Positions 9,921-30,200 of a stretch of DNA of 64,000 nucleotides are shown here, piece by piece; position 1 is the stretch's first letter; every line of letters begins with the position of its first letter. Under the pieces are notes generated by a model. The model did no database searches. It was not told the origin of the DNA and saw only the letters and a program-made list of their open reading frames with translations. A program made the position numbers and the translations under genes. Source of the DNA: Cichorium intybus. Its lineage: Eukaryota > Streptophyta > Magnoliopsida > Asterales > Asteraceae. The DNA is taken from NCBI GenBank assembly GCA_023525715.1, contig CM042012.1, positions 56,788,705-56,852,704 on the forward strand. The letters are read 5' to 3'.

Positions 9921-10581
9921 TTTGGGTGACCAATCGAAAGCAAATTTATCAATTAAAGTAATCTAAATTACAGCAAAAGTCGATTAATATTTATAACAAT
10001 TTACATCAAGTCGAATTGGTTATTGCTTAAAAAGTTATTTTATTTAATTTCATAACAAATGAAATTATAAAACTATGTAGTAGGGAACAGTGGTCGTCTG
10101 TTTTTGTTTGGTTCTAATACGTACACTTGTGATTCGATGTCGACCTATAAAATAAACAAAACTAAATCAAACAAAATCGTCTGTCACTATATTAATAAAA
10201 GGAAGACCCCTTTCCTGCTTTCCATGTGAATCTGCGATAAAAAGTCTAGGCATAACACAAAACAAGTTTGTCATATACTTGCCTAGTGACAATATATTAT
10301 TGGCCATGCGTTAATCATAAATCTATGTTATACAATTTATTTATTTAATCTTGTAAATATAAACGGATTCTGTATAAAAATTTCTATGTTTAAAACGGAA
10401 CACTTGTGTTACAAGACACAGAGAAGAGGTATGAATAATTGAAGAAAAATGAATGCACGCACTCATGCATAAATGTATGAGCACTCGCGCATGTACGGAT
10501 GGTGTATTTTTTAAGATTTAGGTTTTTTTTAAATAAATAACAATATCAAAATGTATTATTTTTTATTATATATATATACAT

Positions 10582-11407
<826 letters not shown>

Positions 11408-11934
11408 TTATTCAATAGATAAAACGAAAAGAAGTCCAATTAATTTTACTATTTTTTATGCTCTGATAGTTAATATACATATCGTTATACGATCACAAGG
11501 TTTTTTTTTAATAGTCTTATTTTAAACTTAATTTTTAATAATTAGGTCCATTTGTTTTTTCAAAATGACAAAACAAATACAACAAAGTTTAATAATCACT
11601 GTGTTGTAAATAATGATATACACATTGATATAGAAAAACAAATAGTAATTTTTGTTCTAACAACATTCTCTCAAAATTTTGCATTCTCTTTTGAGCGGTT
11701 TACATTAATTGCAAAAATAGTCATAGTTTTTGGATGTTGCATAGATATTGTTTAAGTTTATCGGGAAAAAAAATCAGCGTTTTTGAATATTTACATACCC
11801 AAAAAAATGTATATACAAAATATTTGTATGTACATACGTAAATATATCAGAATGTATATATTGACATTTGACGAAATAAGAATATGCATTTTTTCGGTTA
11901 TCTTTTTGCATTCCATATAAATGATGTACATGTA

Positions 11935-12297
11935 GGGCGTGTTCGGCACGCAGCTTTTGAGAGCTTTTGGGAGCGTTTAGCGTTTAGCTTTTAGGAAAAC
12001 GCTGAAAAAAATGAAAAAACCTCGTTCGGGAGCAAGAGCTTTTAGCTTTTATTTTTAACAAAACGCTCATAATCCAAAAGCTATTTCAATTAGCTTTTGA
12101 GAGCTTTTAGCATTTGGCTTTTGATTTTTATATTATTTTACATTTTTAAAAGCTAACAGCTGCTTTTGCCGAACACTTCTGCAGCAATAAAAGTCACAGC
12201 TACCAGCTAACCGCTAACCGCTACCAGCTCCCAGTTAACCGCTAACCGCTTACAGCTAATCACTACTAGCTACCAGCTAATTTTGCCGAACACGCCC
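11935..12297. mobile_element. Harbinger/Tourist-like MITE (363 bp)
   Basis: Terminal inverted repeats GGGCGTGTTCGGCA and TGCCGAACACGCCC flank a 363-bp element. A 3-bp direct duplication GTA (11932-11934 and 12298-12300) flanks it. The interior is self-complementary, with AGCTTTT words on the left and GCTAACCGCTAACCGC words on the right. TIR style and 3-bp duplication suggest PIF/Harbinger-derived MITEs, though GTA differs from the usual TTA/TAA. Non-coding. Confidence 0.75.
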
Positions 12298-12384
12298 GTA
12301 AACAATTATGGTTTTTCGAATCAAAAGTTTTCGAAGAAAAATATCCTTTAGTTCTGTCACCCAAATTATTTCTCTTTTGAATTG

Positions 12385-12517
<133 letters not shown>

Positions 12518-13774
12518 TAGCGATCCAACTTTTTTAGATGTTAATATCTAACTAATTAAATTAAATTTAGACTTTTGCAATAATTTATGTGCGAAATGAC
12601 ATCCCCACCACCAAGCACACTAACTTCAATGATGCTTATCTTCTAATCATTATGCATCATTTTTGTCTAGAAGAAACAGTGATAATATTCATTTTAGGAT
12701 ACATCGTCGTAGTATTTACTTTTTTTCCTTTTACATGAATTACCATGTGATATTCTTTATGGTCGATATGAATTTTAATCAATTAGGTTTACCGTGTTGT
12801 AAAAACAACTAATTCCCTTGAAGTGCCTGTTATGCATATTTACCAGGAAAAACATGTATATGTTTAAAATACTTAATTTAAAACTATGTAGTTCACACAT
12901 CTAGTAAATTTTTATAGTGATATGACATCATAATTGCTATCTTTTAATTCTATAGAAAATGCAACAATTTTATCGCAGGCTCACATAAGAAGAATTGATA
13001 ATTTGATATATACCCTTAGCTATTATCAACTTGTAATACTTATTCTCGCACAAGTTTAATTATAAAAATTAACATCAGTAAATATTTTACCTAATATGAT
13101 ATATTTAGACCTAGTAATATAAACATTTAGAGGAATGTAAAGTTTGTAGGAAACGAATATGTATAATTTGGTGTGGACATCCATGGTCCCAAAGTCCCAA
13201 TAATCAACTAGTGGTGGTTACATTACCTATCTTGGGGTCCAATTCATTTCTTTATTTGTTGCATGAAAGAGACTTGCAAGAGAGGGACTAAGATGATGTT
13301 TTTATAAATGAACCTAAGGTGAACATGACTTAAAGTAAGTTACATAATACATATGAGTTTTCGTTTTATATATGATACATTAAAAGAATCGATAACAAAA
13401 ATTCAATAAATAAAACCTTAACATTTAAAAAATCTTTCCTCCTTTATTTTTGTGAACTTAACTGGTCTTCCGTTTTGTATCTATTTTTTCAAATTTTACC
13501 TTCAAGGAATAATGGGTAATCATATTTTACTGTAAAACACTTTTATTATATAATGAAAATAGACTTAACCAGCGACCTTACAAAGTAATTGTAATAGCTA
13601 CTCAAAATATAAGTAACTAAACAATTCAGATAGTTTTATTATACGAGCGTTTTGTATGAGTGAGGAAGGAAATTTCGACATGATACTCCTAGATTTTTTA
13701 GCATCATAAACCATATACTTGGTTGATTAATATGTTTATATTAATTACGACATTTTGTACAAAGATTGTTGTTT

Positions 13775-13776
<2 letters not shown>

Positions 13777-13832
<56 letters not shown>
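13777..13832. repeat. Poly(T) tract, 56 nt
   Basis: Uninterrupted T run in the protease intron, followed by GGAAAAAGGCCC. No retroposon body identified. Confidence 0.85.
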
Positions 13833-13833
<1 letters not shown>

Positions 13834-14125
13834 GAAAAAGGCCCACGCCCCTGCAAACTGGAATTTCAAGTATAAAACGTCTTATTTACGACAAAATATA
13901 TGGTTTACCCATCATGTTAATAAATTCAGAACAATGGAGTTCATACATACAAACAAATAGACTCCACGTTTTTACTAATTAGCGTATTTAGGCTTCTAAT
14001 ACAATTATCATATATAGTAGGTTTTAAACATAGCATACATGAACCATACTGAATAAAAGAATCCTCATTGCATATATGAACTTAAAAATCCACTGGTGTA
14101 TATCCTTTGGTTTTAAATATTGAAA

Positions 14126-14256
<131 letters not shown>

Positions 14257-14386
14257 TGAGTTTATGTATTTTGTATGTATTTAAAACCAACTATCACAGG
14301 CATATATACGCAAAGACTTAGATATATACCTATATAGATAGAGAGAGGAAGAGAGAGAAAGAGATGTTTGCAAGAAAAATTCAAAC

Positions 14387-14570
14387 CTTTGGTGGAAGGG
14401 CTACAAGTGGATGACGGTAGGAACGAGCTTAGTTCAAGAGTGTGATAGTGGTGGTCTATGGCTTGTTCTTCTTCTTCACCTCTGTCCAAAGTATGGCCTT
14501 CTCGTGCAAGAACCAAAAAGAAGAGAAAGAAAGATGAAAGCACCAAAATGAGAGAATTTGATGGTGTCAT
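14387..14570 (-). CDS. Aspartyl protease exon 1 (signal peptide and start of prosegment)
   Basis: 61 codons plus one base: ATG at 14570-14568, then a hydrophobic signal-peptide core (LILVLSSFFLFFLVLA), an acidic run, HHYHTLELSSFLPSSTC and SPSTK, then the donor GT. This matches the usual N-terminus of AED1/CND41-like proteases, where a His-rich stretch and LLPSS..C precede GKKKGSLEVVHKHG. An in-frame ATG at 14606 was rejected because it directly abuts the TATA box; transcription would start downstream of it. Joined to exon 2 the frame is continuous and gives 484 aa. Confidence 0.9.
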
Positions 14571-14606
14571 TTTGCTTAATGAGTTTCTTACACACTTGCT
14601 CACCAT

Positions 14607-14616
14607 TATTTATAGC
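14607..14616 (-). promoter_or_regulatory. TATA box of the aspartyl protease gene
   Basis: On the minus strand GGCTATAAATAATGG. The box is about 37 nt upstream of the chosen ATG (14570), so the predicted leader is only about 10 nt long. Confidence 0.6.
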
Positions 14617-16934
<2,318 letters not shown>

Positions 16935-17035
16935 GTAGGTTCCATTGACAATGAAAATAAGGTTGAGAATGCGAGAATGAATATGGGCCACATATTTTTA
17001 TCTTGCCTCTCTAGTGATTTGCACATATGATTTTC

Positions 17036-17390
17036 ACCACCACTTCTACCTGTGACACCACCACCACCGTCGTCGCCGCCACCATTACTGCTGTCGCCGC
17101 CACCTCCCCCGCCGCCACCGCAACCGCCACCAACCACCAGCACCGCTACTGCCAACTCTACCACCTCTATCACCATCTCGACCACCACCGCCGCTACCAC
17201 CTGTACCACCACCTCCACCGCCACCACCACCACCTTCATCACCGCCGCCACCACCACCACCTTCGTCACTACCCATCTCAACTAACACTACCACCCAACT
17301 AACAACGCCGCCACCATCACCACCATCATCGCCACCCTCTATTGCCATCACCATCATCATCGCCACCATCTACCACCATTCCGACAACCA
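17036..17390. repeat. CCN trinucleotide-rich tract (CCA/CCG/TCA)
   Basis: Degenerate CCA/CCG/TCA repeats for about 350 bp. They open several low-complexity frames (Pro/Thr on plus, Gly/Val on minus). No domain, so treated as simple sequence. Confidence 0.75.
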
Positions 17391-17458
17391 CAACCATATT
17401 TCAAAAATGATTATTCATATATGTTTTATTCATATATGAATATGAATAATCATATATG

Positions 17459-17656
17459 AATATACACATTCATATATGAATAAATCATATACGAAAAATT
17501 AAACCCATCTCGTCGTCGTAGAACGGTGCGTCAGCGCTGACGCATCTAATGACTCAGATTCATTCTCACATTCATATATGAATATACACATTCATATATG
17601 AATAAATCATATACGAAAAATTAAACTCATCTCATCGTCGTAGAGCGGCGCGTCAG
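17459..17656. repeat. 122-bp direct repeat (partial second unit)
   Basis: AATATACACATTCATATATG starts at 17459 and 17581. Both units carry ATACGAAAAATTAAAC, TCGTCGTAGA and GCGTCAG. Element B inserted in the second unit. Confidence 0.85.
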
Positions 17657-17662
17657 TGTTGG

Positions 17663-18651
17663 TGACAACGCCTAGGTCGTCGTGCAGTAAAAAATAGTAA
17701 AATAAACCTTACACACACTAGTATAGCGGTAGCAAGGGTCGATCCACGGGAGTTTGATGGTTAAGATAGAATGACAGTATACCAACTGTAGTGTCACTCT
17801 ACAGTCAGCGTTATTGTTCTACTTCCCCAAAAACCAACACAAAACACAGTATCAAAACAATTACCAAAACCTAACTCAAGCATGAACTAAACTAACCCAA
17901 ATCAAATCCTAGACTAAAGTTCCTTACTGAAATCAGAAACTAAATTCAGAATCCAGAAGCAACAATCAATCCAGTACAATCAAACACATCCAAACATCAA
18001 TAATGCAAAATAACATAAAACCGAATGATTACTTTATAATTCAAAACCAAACATCAAACCAATATCCAAAAAATCAAATCAGATCTAAACTACCAACTAT
18101 TTACTACTGAAATCAGAAACTATAAATCCAAACAAACATCGAGTAATCGACGGAAATCCCGATTGTGGAATACCTCGATACCGAGTTGATAAAACGATAG
18201 AAAAAGTAAATTACTAACCAAAGTACTGATTCCCACTAAAAAAACTGACGAAATTGTGCCTTCGGATCCCTCCTTTGCGTCACGGGATGCTCGAAAAGAC
18301 GGACGGGACTCCGGTATTTATAGTTGTGCGAAATTAGGGTTTTCGCGTCGCGGCCAAGGTCTTCCCGCGACGCGTGTGTCTTCTCGAGCCCGAAATCTCG
18401 TAGTTTGAAATTCAAAAACGGAGATTTGATCCGGTCGCGAGATAGCGGCGCTATATATGCCATATTTGTCTTCTTGCCCCCTTTGCTCCATAACTTCTCC
18501 AGAATTGCACTAAAACTCCTACATTTACACTAAAAATATTTCCAAGCACTTTGGCACAAAAGTAAGTGATATTAGCCATTTTAAGACATATATTTAATCC
18601 AAAACATAGCTAAAAGACGACTATAATAATTAATATTACTAGGCATCGTCA
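17663..18651 (-). mobile_element. 3' LTR of element B (989 bp)
   Basis: Plus-strand ends TGACAACGCCTAGG and CTAGGCATCGTCA. TATA box at 18315-18322 (reverse complement). CpG words (CGCGTCGCGGCC, CCGCGACGCGTG) lie at 18345-18381, upstream of the box on the element strand. Confidence 0.9.
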
Positions 18652-18668
18652 AACACCTCACACTTGTG
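18652..18668 (-). other. PPT of element B
   Basis: On the minus strand ACAAGTGTGAGGTGTT directly precedes the LTR terminus TGACGATGCC. Confidence 0.8.
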
Positions 18669-20019
18669 CCTTGCTTGTCCCCAAGCAAGAGAGTTTTTAA
18701 TAGATTTTAACTAAGACTCAAACATTTTTTAATGTGTTTAATTTCAAAGCTTATTGTTCCCAGAGCTAGATTGAAATAGTTTTTGCAAACATAACCAGAA
18801 TATTCTTTGGAATTCACGACTTTCTAAAGAACCTTTAATTACAAATTTTCTGTCCACCAAAAAGTGTACGTACTCATTTAGATTCTAAAGGTCGTTAAAG
18901 AATTGTTCATGACTTCTGATGTTGTCCATGTAACGAGCTTTCAAAAATACCATCCAAGACCAGACGATCTTAGGTGGTAAGGTGCATAAGTGCCTCTTCG
19001 AGGCCACCCATTTTAGACCTACCGGCTCGAACAACAAAGGCCACTGATTGACAGTCTCTTCCTAAATTCCAATCCTAAAATACTCCAAATCTTAAATTTT
19101 TTCTAACTCCTAAAACTCAACTTGTTTGACTAAACAGATAGCATGATTACAACTACATAGTATTTCTTGAAAAATACCAATGCTAAAAACATTCAAAAAC
19201 TATTCGTTTCAAAATTACAATCTCTTAAAATTTTTGAAAAAATTGCTAAATTTTTTGAAAATTACTTGTTTTTCGCAAAAATTTCAAAAATACTCTTTCG
19301 ACCGTCCACACCCCACACTTAAAACCGTACAACGTCCCCGTTGTACATAAAATATTCAAAACTAGGGAGAAAGAGTTACCCATTTCAACGGCGAATTGCT
19401 TGATTTTCGTGATCATACTGTAACAGGGTCGATCATGTGCGTTGTCTCGATGAAATCCAGGAGTCGGGGCGCAGCAGTAAACACACCAGCATGATGCAAG
19501 TGCAGGGGTACGATGACCCCACACTTGCATCATGCAACTCCCTCAGTTGGTGCAACAATCATGGTTTGGCTAGATGCTATTCACACTAACAAACATATTA
19601 AAAATTAAAAGTTGCAAAATACAAAAGAAGATTATACATTGCAAGTTGTTGTCCTTCTTGCTGATTCCCCATTTCCACGACGCCGAAGTGTCAAGGCCGC
19701 GACGCGTAGATGCTATGAGATCCAGTGTCTATCGATTAAGGTTGAAGGTTTGCGTCGCCAAATGAAGTGTGTCACGTCGCGGTTTGGTGGTGTTGGCGGC
19801 ACGAATTCCGAATTTTCTTTGCTAGTCACTCATCTTATCACACACTTAGGACATACCACAATGATTATCTTCAATGATATTTTGACCAAAAATAAAAAAT
19901 GAGAATAAAAGAAAATACTTATCGAAAATCGGGTTGTCTCTCGAAAGAGCTTATTTGCTCGGTCTTTTAGCTGGACCGTCTTTCTGTGGCTATGGTGGAT
20001 CGTGCGCCATTTGTCTCCA
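18669..20019 (-). other. 3' non-coding region of element B
   Basis: Holds the conserved 3' block (about 18825-18950), PPT-like motifs (reverse complement ACCCCACACTT at 19310-19320 and 19516-19526) and CpG-rich words at 19676-19800 (GGCCGCGACGCGTAG). It follows the post-pol tail GAGAGACAACCC. The env-like ORF of element A has no counterpart; the words are kept although the ORF is gone. The open frames here are not credible proteins. Confidence 0.7.
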
Positions 20020-20223
20020 CTACTTTCCAGTCACCACCATCCCTTCGTTGATTCCATACTCCAATTTCCCCGGGTCAAATGGTTTGCAGGTTCCTCTACT
20101 GCTGCCCGGTTGTCGTTTTCTGATTATTTCGCGTGAATGCTTAGAAGTAGCTTTAAACCTCCAAGCTCGATCTTTCCTTCGATATCTTTTCAAGATCACC
20201 GGTTTGACGTGGAGCGCGCCCAG
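20020..20223 (-). pseudogene. gag tail of element B, distal piece
   Basis: On the minus strand this encodes LKRYRRKDRAWRFKATSKHS and then RQPGSSRGTCKPFDPGKL, closely matching element A (about 840-980). It is separated from the rest of gag (31018 onward) by the nested element, at the 5-bp duplication CCCAG. Confidence 0.85.
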
Positions 20224-24072
<3,849 letters not shown>

Positions 24073-24090
24073 AATATCTACCCCTTAAAA
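24073..24090 (-). other. Putative PPT of element C
   Basis: The minus strand reads TTTTAAGGGGTAGATATT immediately before the LTR terminus TGTGACAACC. Confidence 0.65.
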
Positions 24091-27000
24091 GGATTCCGTC
24101 CTCGGAATCACTTTATGAGAAGGGAATTAACTTGCAACTATATCAATCCACTTGAACCCGAACTGCTACTATGTGTTCAAATAAACTCTTGCTTCGAATT
24201 CTTATTGCCTTGTGCAATCCTTGTTTTAATCATTCCTTATCATTCATCTTCATTTCTCGTGCTTGCTTTATCTAGCTCATAATCACTAAGATGCATTCCA
24301 TTTTAAACCTAGATAACTTCCTTAATCACATTGCATAGTAAGTTTGACTTTTCAAAGTCAACATGTGATTCAATTACTTTCTCCTCACTACCTAACACTC
24401 AAACATGCTTACTTCTTCAACTTCCTTGTGTTACAATAACCGAATGCATCAATATTCACACAATAGAGCTCTGGACTTAATTATCAAAAATAACATTCTA
24501 CTTTACTATTCATAATTAGCTTCCAATCATTAGACTTTATTTCCATGAGTATTCCTTTACTTTGTATTATTCCTTCTTCTTTGGCTTTAAATAACAACGT
24601 AATGATTCCATAAGAATAATTTCCCTTTATACAATTATCAACTGGATGTTCTCATTATTAGCTAATTAGTCTTTATACATTACTAAGTCCCAGTCTCATT
24701 GACCATTCGATTCAGTCACTCTGCTTCCACCAATGCTACATTGCTACTACTAGAGTTAACTAGGGATTCATCTACTTCTTTCAGTTCACATGTAGCACAA
24801 TCCAATCATTATACATGTCTCTTTGCAACGATGTATTTCAATATTAGAATTCTAACCCTTGGTACAAATTCCTTATTAAATACTACACTTCAAGTATCAT
24901 ACAATATCCTTAGACAAATCTTGAGCTCTTTGCTGAACTACATTCACCATGTCTCAAGACTTATACTTGCGCCATTCTATCAATACGGCCATCATAAGAC
25001 CAAACATCTAAGTCTTCACATCTACCCCTTAAAAGAAAATGAGCATTTTCTTTTAAGGTCAAGGTCCTTATATGATTTCTATTAAACAATAACTTATTCC
25101 ACTTTATCTCTTTTCACTTCAAATAATCTTAAAACAACCTCAACCACTATTAAATTGTGGATTCTCATTCATTTTCAACTACCTCCATTTGTGATGAAAC
25201 GAGACTACATGTAGTTTGCCATTAAACATATAGATAATTATCTACTAGTATAAACTTGTAGAACTGACAGTTCATAACGACTTCCTTGTCCCACAATACT
25301 ACATGGAAAGAATGGCATACCTTCATTACTTTAACTTGTTGATACAAAATATTCACTAGTCAATTTCCTTCTTTATCTTCAGAATCCACTGATCATGCTT
25401 AAACACACTAAGAAGAATGACTTTCAGCATACTACGCCTTACTTCGCGATCTTCAACTTCCAATTATTCTGTAAACACTGACATGGGCCGTGTCAGGGGA
25501 ACACGGGCCGTGTTCCACCTACAGACCACCTTTTGTTTGCCTGCACAGACAACACGGGCCGTGTCAGAGGAAACACGGGCCGTGTTTCACCTACAGACCC
25601 ATTTCATCTTCCTGTACAGCTTTTAGTCTTTAATCTGCATGGTTTCAGCTCAATTCTGATTCAATGGAAGGTCAAAACATTATATTTAGAGTATTTATAA
25701 GCCTCCTAAACAACACTTATTACCCCATAAACACTAGAATTAACCAATCTTCCCAAATCCCAAATTCTAGGGTTTTTGAACAAAATTCTCAATTAAAACT
25801 TTACCATTTTTATCAATTTTCCTTATTTCATGTTCTTCCAGTATTTCAACTATTTATCCTGACTTCATATACTTATAGTCACATTATAGTAAGGTAAAAT
25901 ACTTAAGATCTCATAAATCTTTGACACTTTTCCACTTTTCATTTCTATCTCATTCGGGTAACTTACTTTGTTATATTACTCATTATAGCATTATACTTAT
26001 GACTTAACAATTTGCTCCAATCATTAAGTGCCTTTACTTGTCATATTTCCTTCAGGTTTGGAAGTCACGACTTCCCATTTCTTAATCTTATTCTTTCTTC
26101 TTATTCTTTCTTCTTATTCTTATTTTCATTTCTGTCTTTGATTCCTTATCTAATACTTAGTTAAGTATTCAACTTTCATTTTATAATAACATATATGATC
26201 ACAGCTTTTAGTATACATAATTAGATCCATTGGTTGTCCATGAGAGACACACCATGCTACTTCCTTCAATCTTTCTTCTTTACTCTTTTCATACAACCAT
26301 TGGGTTTGTCTCAAATTACAAAACCCAGCTCATTACAGTTTACATTTCCAGCTAAGTGTTTTCATACCTCTTTCTTACACAAGTTTATTCATATATGTAA
26401 TTATATTTTTCAATCTTTCTTTACTTCGGTCATTGTGCGGACACAACTAAAATCTTTATTTCATAATCTTAATTTGTTTCCGTTAGACAACGGAATCCTT
26501 AATTACTCAATTTTGGAAGATTTGGATAACTTATTTATATTTCTTTTATTTCACATTCCCCAACTGGTAGATGTATTATCATCATATTTTTATAATTTTC
26601 AGTCATACTTTAATAGTTTCAATCATACTTTTCTTAGTGTTTACCTTCATATTTCATCTTATTCTTGTTCATATACTTTATAGTGATAGCTCATTCATAT
26701 CATGTATCCCAGTTGTCTTAATTGTTCATTTTGAGTTTTCCCTACTCCATGGTACATACTCATAATATTATCTTTATTAACTTCAATCATCCTTTAATAG
26801 TTTTATTAATAATTGATTTTATTACATAGGTATATCAATCCTATGTTTTTCAAACCTTCTTTCTTCTTTGCCCTACTACCAACATGAATCTCTTACCAGA
26901 TTCCCAAGATTCCTTTGTGATTCCACAAAACTCAAATGCATATCCTGTGGTTATGATAGTACGGGCCCATATTATTATAACCACATATACATATTTGCTT

Positions 27001-27269
27001 CTGGTATCACCACTAGATCTCCTGGTCCACTGGTTCAGGTTAACTTATAAACCCCTATCAGTCTTGTTTTATCGTAGACTCATCGTCTTAACTATCCTAT
27101 AGGTCTACAACCTATCTTAGGATCTTAGGTTCAACAACCTATCTTACGATACATCCTATCACAACCCTTACTTTATTGCTTACAGTCTTATCTTAAGTCT
27201 GTAGTCTCACTTAAAACTCACATAGTTTAAGCCTAGGTTCGAGTCTCGACACCTAATTCGCTTAAACTA
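24091..27269 (-). other. Non-coding interior of element C
   Basis: About 3.2 kb of A/T-rich sequence. Open frames (for example 26234-26683 plus) have biased Phe/Ser/Leu composition and no motif. The most ordered feature is a set of four ACACGGGCCGTGT words at 25481-25585. No retroviral domains recognised. Confidence 0.7.
25481..25585. repeat. Four ACACGGGCCGTGT dyad words in two pairs
   Basis: At 25481 (ACATGGGCCGTGT), 25501, 25552 and 25573. The two pairs repeat with a 71-bp spacing and each ends in CACCTACAGACC. Each word is a 13-mer symmetrical around a central G. Confidence 0.85.
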
Positions 27270-27283
27270 TGGCTCTGATACCA
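27270..27283 (-). other. Primer-binding site of element C (initiator tRNA-Met type)
   Basis: On the minus strand TGGTATCAGAGCCA, the usual PBS complementary to the 3' end of plant initiator tRNA-Met, three bases inside the 5' LTR end. Confidence 0.9.
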
Positions 27284-27286
27284 ACT

Positions 27287-30200
27287 TGTAACACACCATC
27301 TTTCATAAGCTTTAAACAATATAATCGTTTATAAAAACATTGTGAAATAAAAATTCGGTTCTTTCAAAAACTTTTCTCATGACTATAAATCATGTCTTTT
27401 AAAACTTTGGTCCCAATAAAAACAAATAAGTTTAAAAGTATTTAAACAACATAGGGGGTTACAGAATTCATATCAATACAACCATAGTAAACCTTAAAAC
27501 ATCTCAATGTTATGTCCCGTATAAAACTAATAATTCTACCGAAAATTCGGCATGACCTCTGGGCTATACGGATAAATCCATACTGACCCGACTCAACAAT
27601 AAAAAGAATAGCCCAACAACAATACGGGACATAGCCACACATGACAATATAACTATAAGGGTATACTAAACCATAAACAACTTGGTTCTCAACAATTCAT
27701 ATGATTATACCGTCTATAGGACATAACGACCCTTAAATCTTCAATTCTATCTATAAAGCCTTAGCTTTCTTCTAAATCCATCACTTCTATCATCCAATGC
27801 CAATAATCATGTTCCTGAGATACATAGCATTAAAACAAAATACGTAAGACAAATATGTCTCGTGAGATACATGGGTTTTAGACCCAAAACATTTGTAAAC
27901 ATAACATATAACATTTTCAAAACCTTTGTAATTAAATCATGCATTAACACTTTCTATTAAATAGTTCATGAACGAATCATATCATAATACTTGTTATCAA
28001 AACCTTTATAATTGAAACATGTTTTCATTTTGGTTGTAAAGCCTTTTCATAATAAATTAGATAACTGTCTTACCAACATAAAACTTTCATTACTTAAACT
28101 TGACTGATATTCAATTATAACTGGATTTTTATACTTAGGGCATTAATCACCTTAAGTGATACCCCAAGTCTAGACAAGGATGGAAAGAACAAAATCAGTC
28201 CATCCTAGCATCATAAGCTTTAGGACATCTACTTCGCGACGGGGTCGGTACTACCCCAGTAGATTCCTCTAGGTTCCCTTGCGGGAACATCATGGCCCGA
28301 GCGAAAGTGGGTAAGATAGTAACTTGCATTGCTGCATTCGTTCACATCTCAAATACCAGTCATATAAAACATAACATTACTTGAAATCAAATTAGTCGTT
28401 TGAAATCACATTGAGGATAATGTCAAAACCTTCTTTTCAAATCATACTTTCAAAACATAGTTAGCTAAATGTCAAATCATACTTATAAAACATAACAGTA
28501 AACTTTCATAAGCATAACATGGATGGTAAAACCTTGAATATAATTTCACATTTAAAGGCCACATAAAACTTTATAAATACTTGCTAATTCAAGCTTTAAA
28601 ACCATTTGGGAAAACCATTACTCATAAAATAATAGACATAACATTTAACATAAAACATTCAGTAATTAAAACTTGTTGCTATGTACCTAGTAAAAATCCT
28701 CATGTACTCACCTCGGTAGCTAGGTATGTCTAGCTACAATTAATCCACTAACTCTAAGCTTTCACTGCTTCCAAACATCCTTGAACCTCTATTGATTTAA
28801 TAAGAGGTTAGAATCCATTACACACTAAACACATAACATATATATTAAATCATATATGAACTCTTTCTAACATCATTTAATTCCATTATACTCATTAAGT
28901 ATGATTCTCAAAGCATGATAAACATTTTGGACACTTTTACCCCTTTTGTCCCAATTTGATTAATTATGAGTTTCTTGGGCTTAACATGAAATTTAAATAA
29001 CTTTATAAGTCTAACATACTTATAAAACATTACTAGTTGCTTAGATGTCAAAACATCTTTCTTTTTACTCTTTTATGCCACTTTGACAATTCAAAACCAA
29101 TAAAGTTTCCATAAATAGTAGTTCTTATAAAAACATGTTATTTCTCACTTGCTTAACTCTAATATATTACCAATTTTTCATAAAAGTCATTTTAATTCAA
29201 TTATATGATTTATTTGTGTCATCTTGCAAAATACCAAAAATTATCTCAAAAGGGTTGGAATGCCCAATTCCATTCCAACACTAATATATGTAACAAACTT
29301 ATAAATCCTATCAACTTGTACAATTACTATATTACATTTCAACGTTACATTTTCCATATTTCTTTTATAATAAAATAAATCCATAATCTTCCAAGATTAC
29401 ATGCAATATGCGCTAACAATGCATAACAATAACAACTAACTTTAATTCTAGTGAAATTATATTTCTAGTAACATAAAAGAATCCTTTTTGCAAACATTGG
29501 ACATCCATAAGTATTATTGCATAATAATAACTTCCGAGTTGAATATTACCTTCTAACTCGATCCCAAGATGGAGTTAATTGGTTCCAAGTATGTTTTGCT
29601 ACTCCACTTCCCAACCAAATCCTCGATTTTCTGTTCCAATTACACATAGTCATATCAACGTAATAAGTTCTTAATCCAATAAGCATAACACTTGCTAAGT
29701 TTGATGCTCATGGACCTAATACTCCAATTTTCCTGTTAATCTTTACGTAAAATCTAACATATACACCTATAATATTCAAGCAATAATCATAGATTCATAC
29801 CATCTCCAACAAGTGCCCAACTTATCAAACAGTTCCATTATAGATGAATTTGTAAAATTCCAGAAATTCTTGAGCAAAACTCAACATGCATTCCAGCATT
29901 TTCGAGTTCATAAGCTAGGGTTTGTAAATCAAACATTTACCTTTTAAACTTTGCCCAAGAATCTGAAATCAGGAGCTTGAAACTTATATATACAAGAAAT
30001 CAGACCAAATGTGAGACCCTATCCCCTTGCCGGACCTCCTTGCCGCCGTCGACTGTCAGAATCGCCGCCAAAGGCGGCGTTGTTGCCACAGTGAGTCGCC
30101 AAAGCAGCGGGCTGCTCTTTTCTTCTCCAATCTCGTGAGTTTCTGTCTCCCCTGTCTCCTTTACATCTCTTTCTTTCTCTTGCTATCGCACCTTCCCCGT

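Noticed and set aside
14571..14606. Upstream in-frame ATG of the protease at 14606
   Set aside because: It directly abuts the TATA box, upstream of any likely transcription start; the ATG at 14570 gives a normal signal peptide.
17027..17369. Pro/Thr- or Gly/Val-rich open frames
   Set aside because: Low-complexity CCN repeat read in several frames; no domain, no start context, and it lies inside a TIR element.
26234..26683. 149-codon plus-strand frame in the interior of element C
   Set aside because: Phe/Ser/Leu-rich, antisense to the element, no motif; typical of A/T-rich non-coding sequence.
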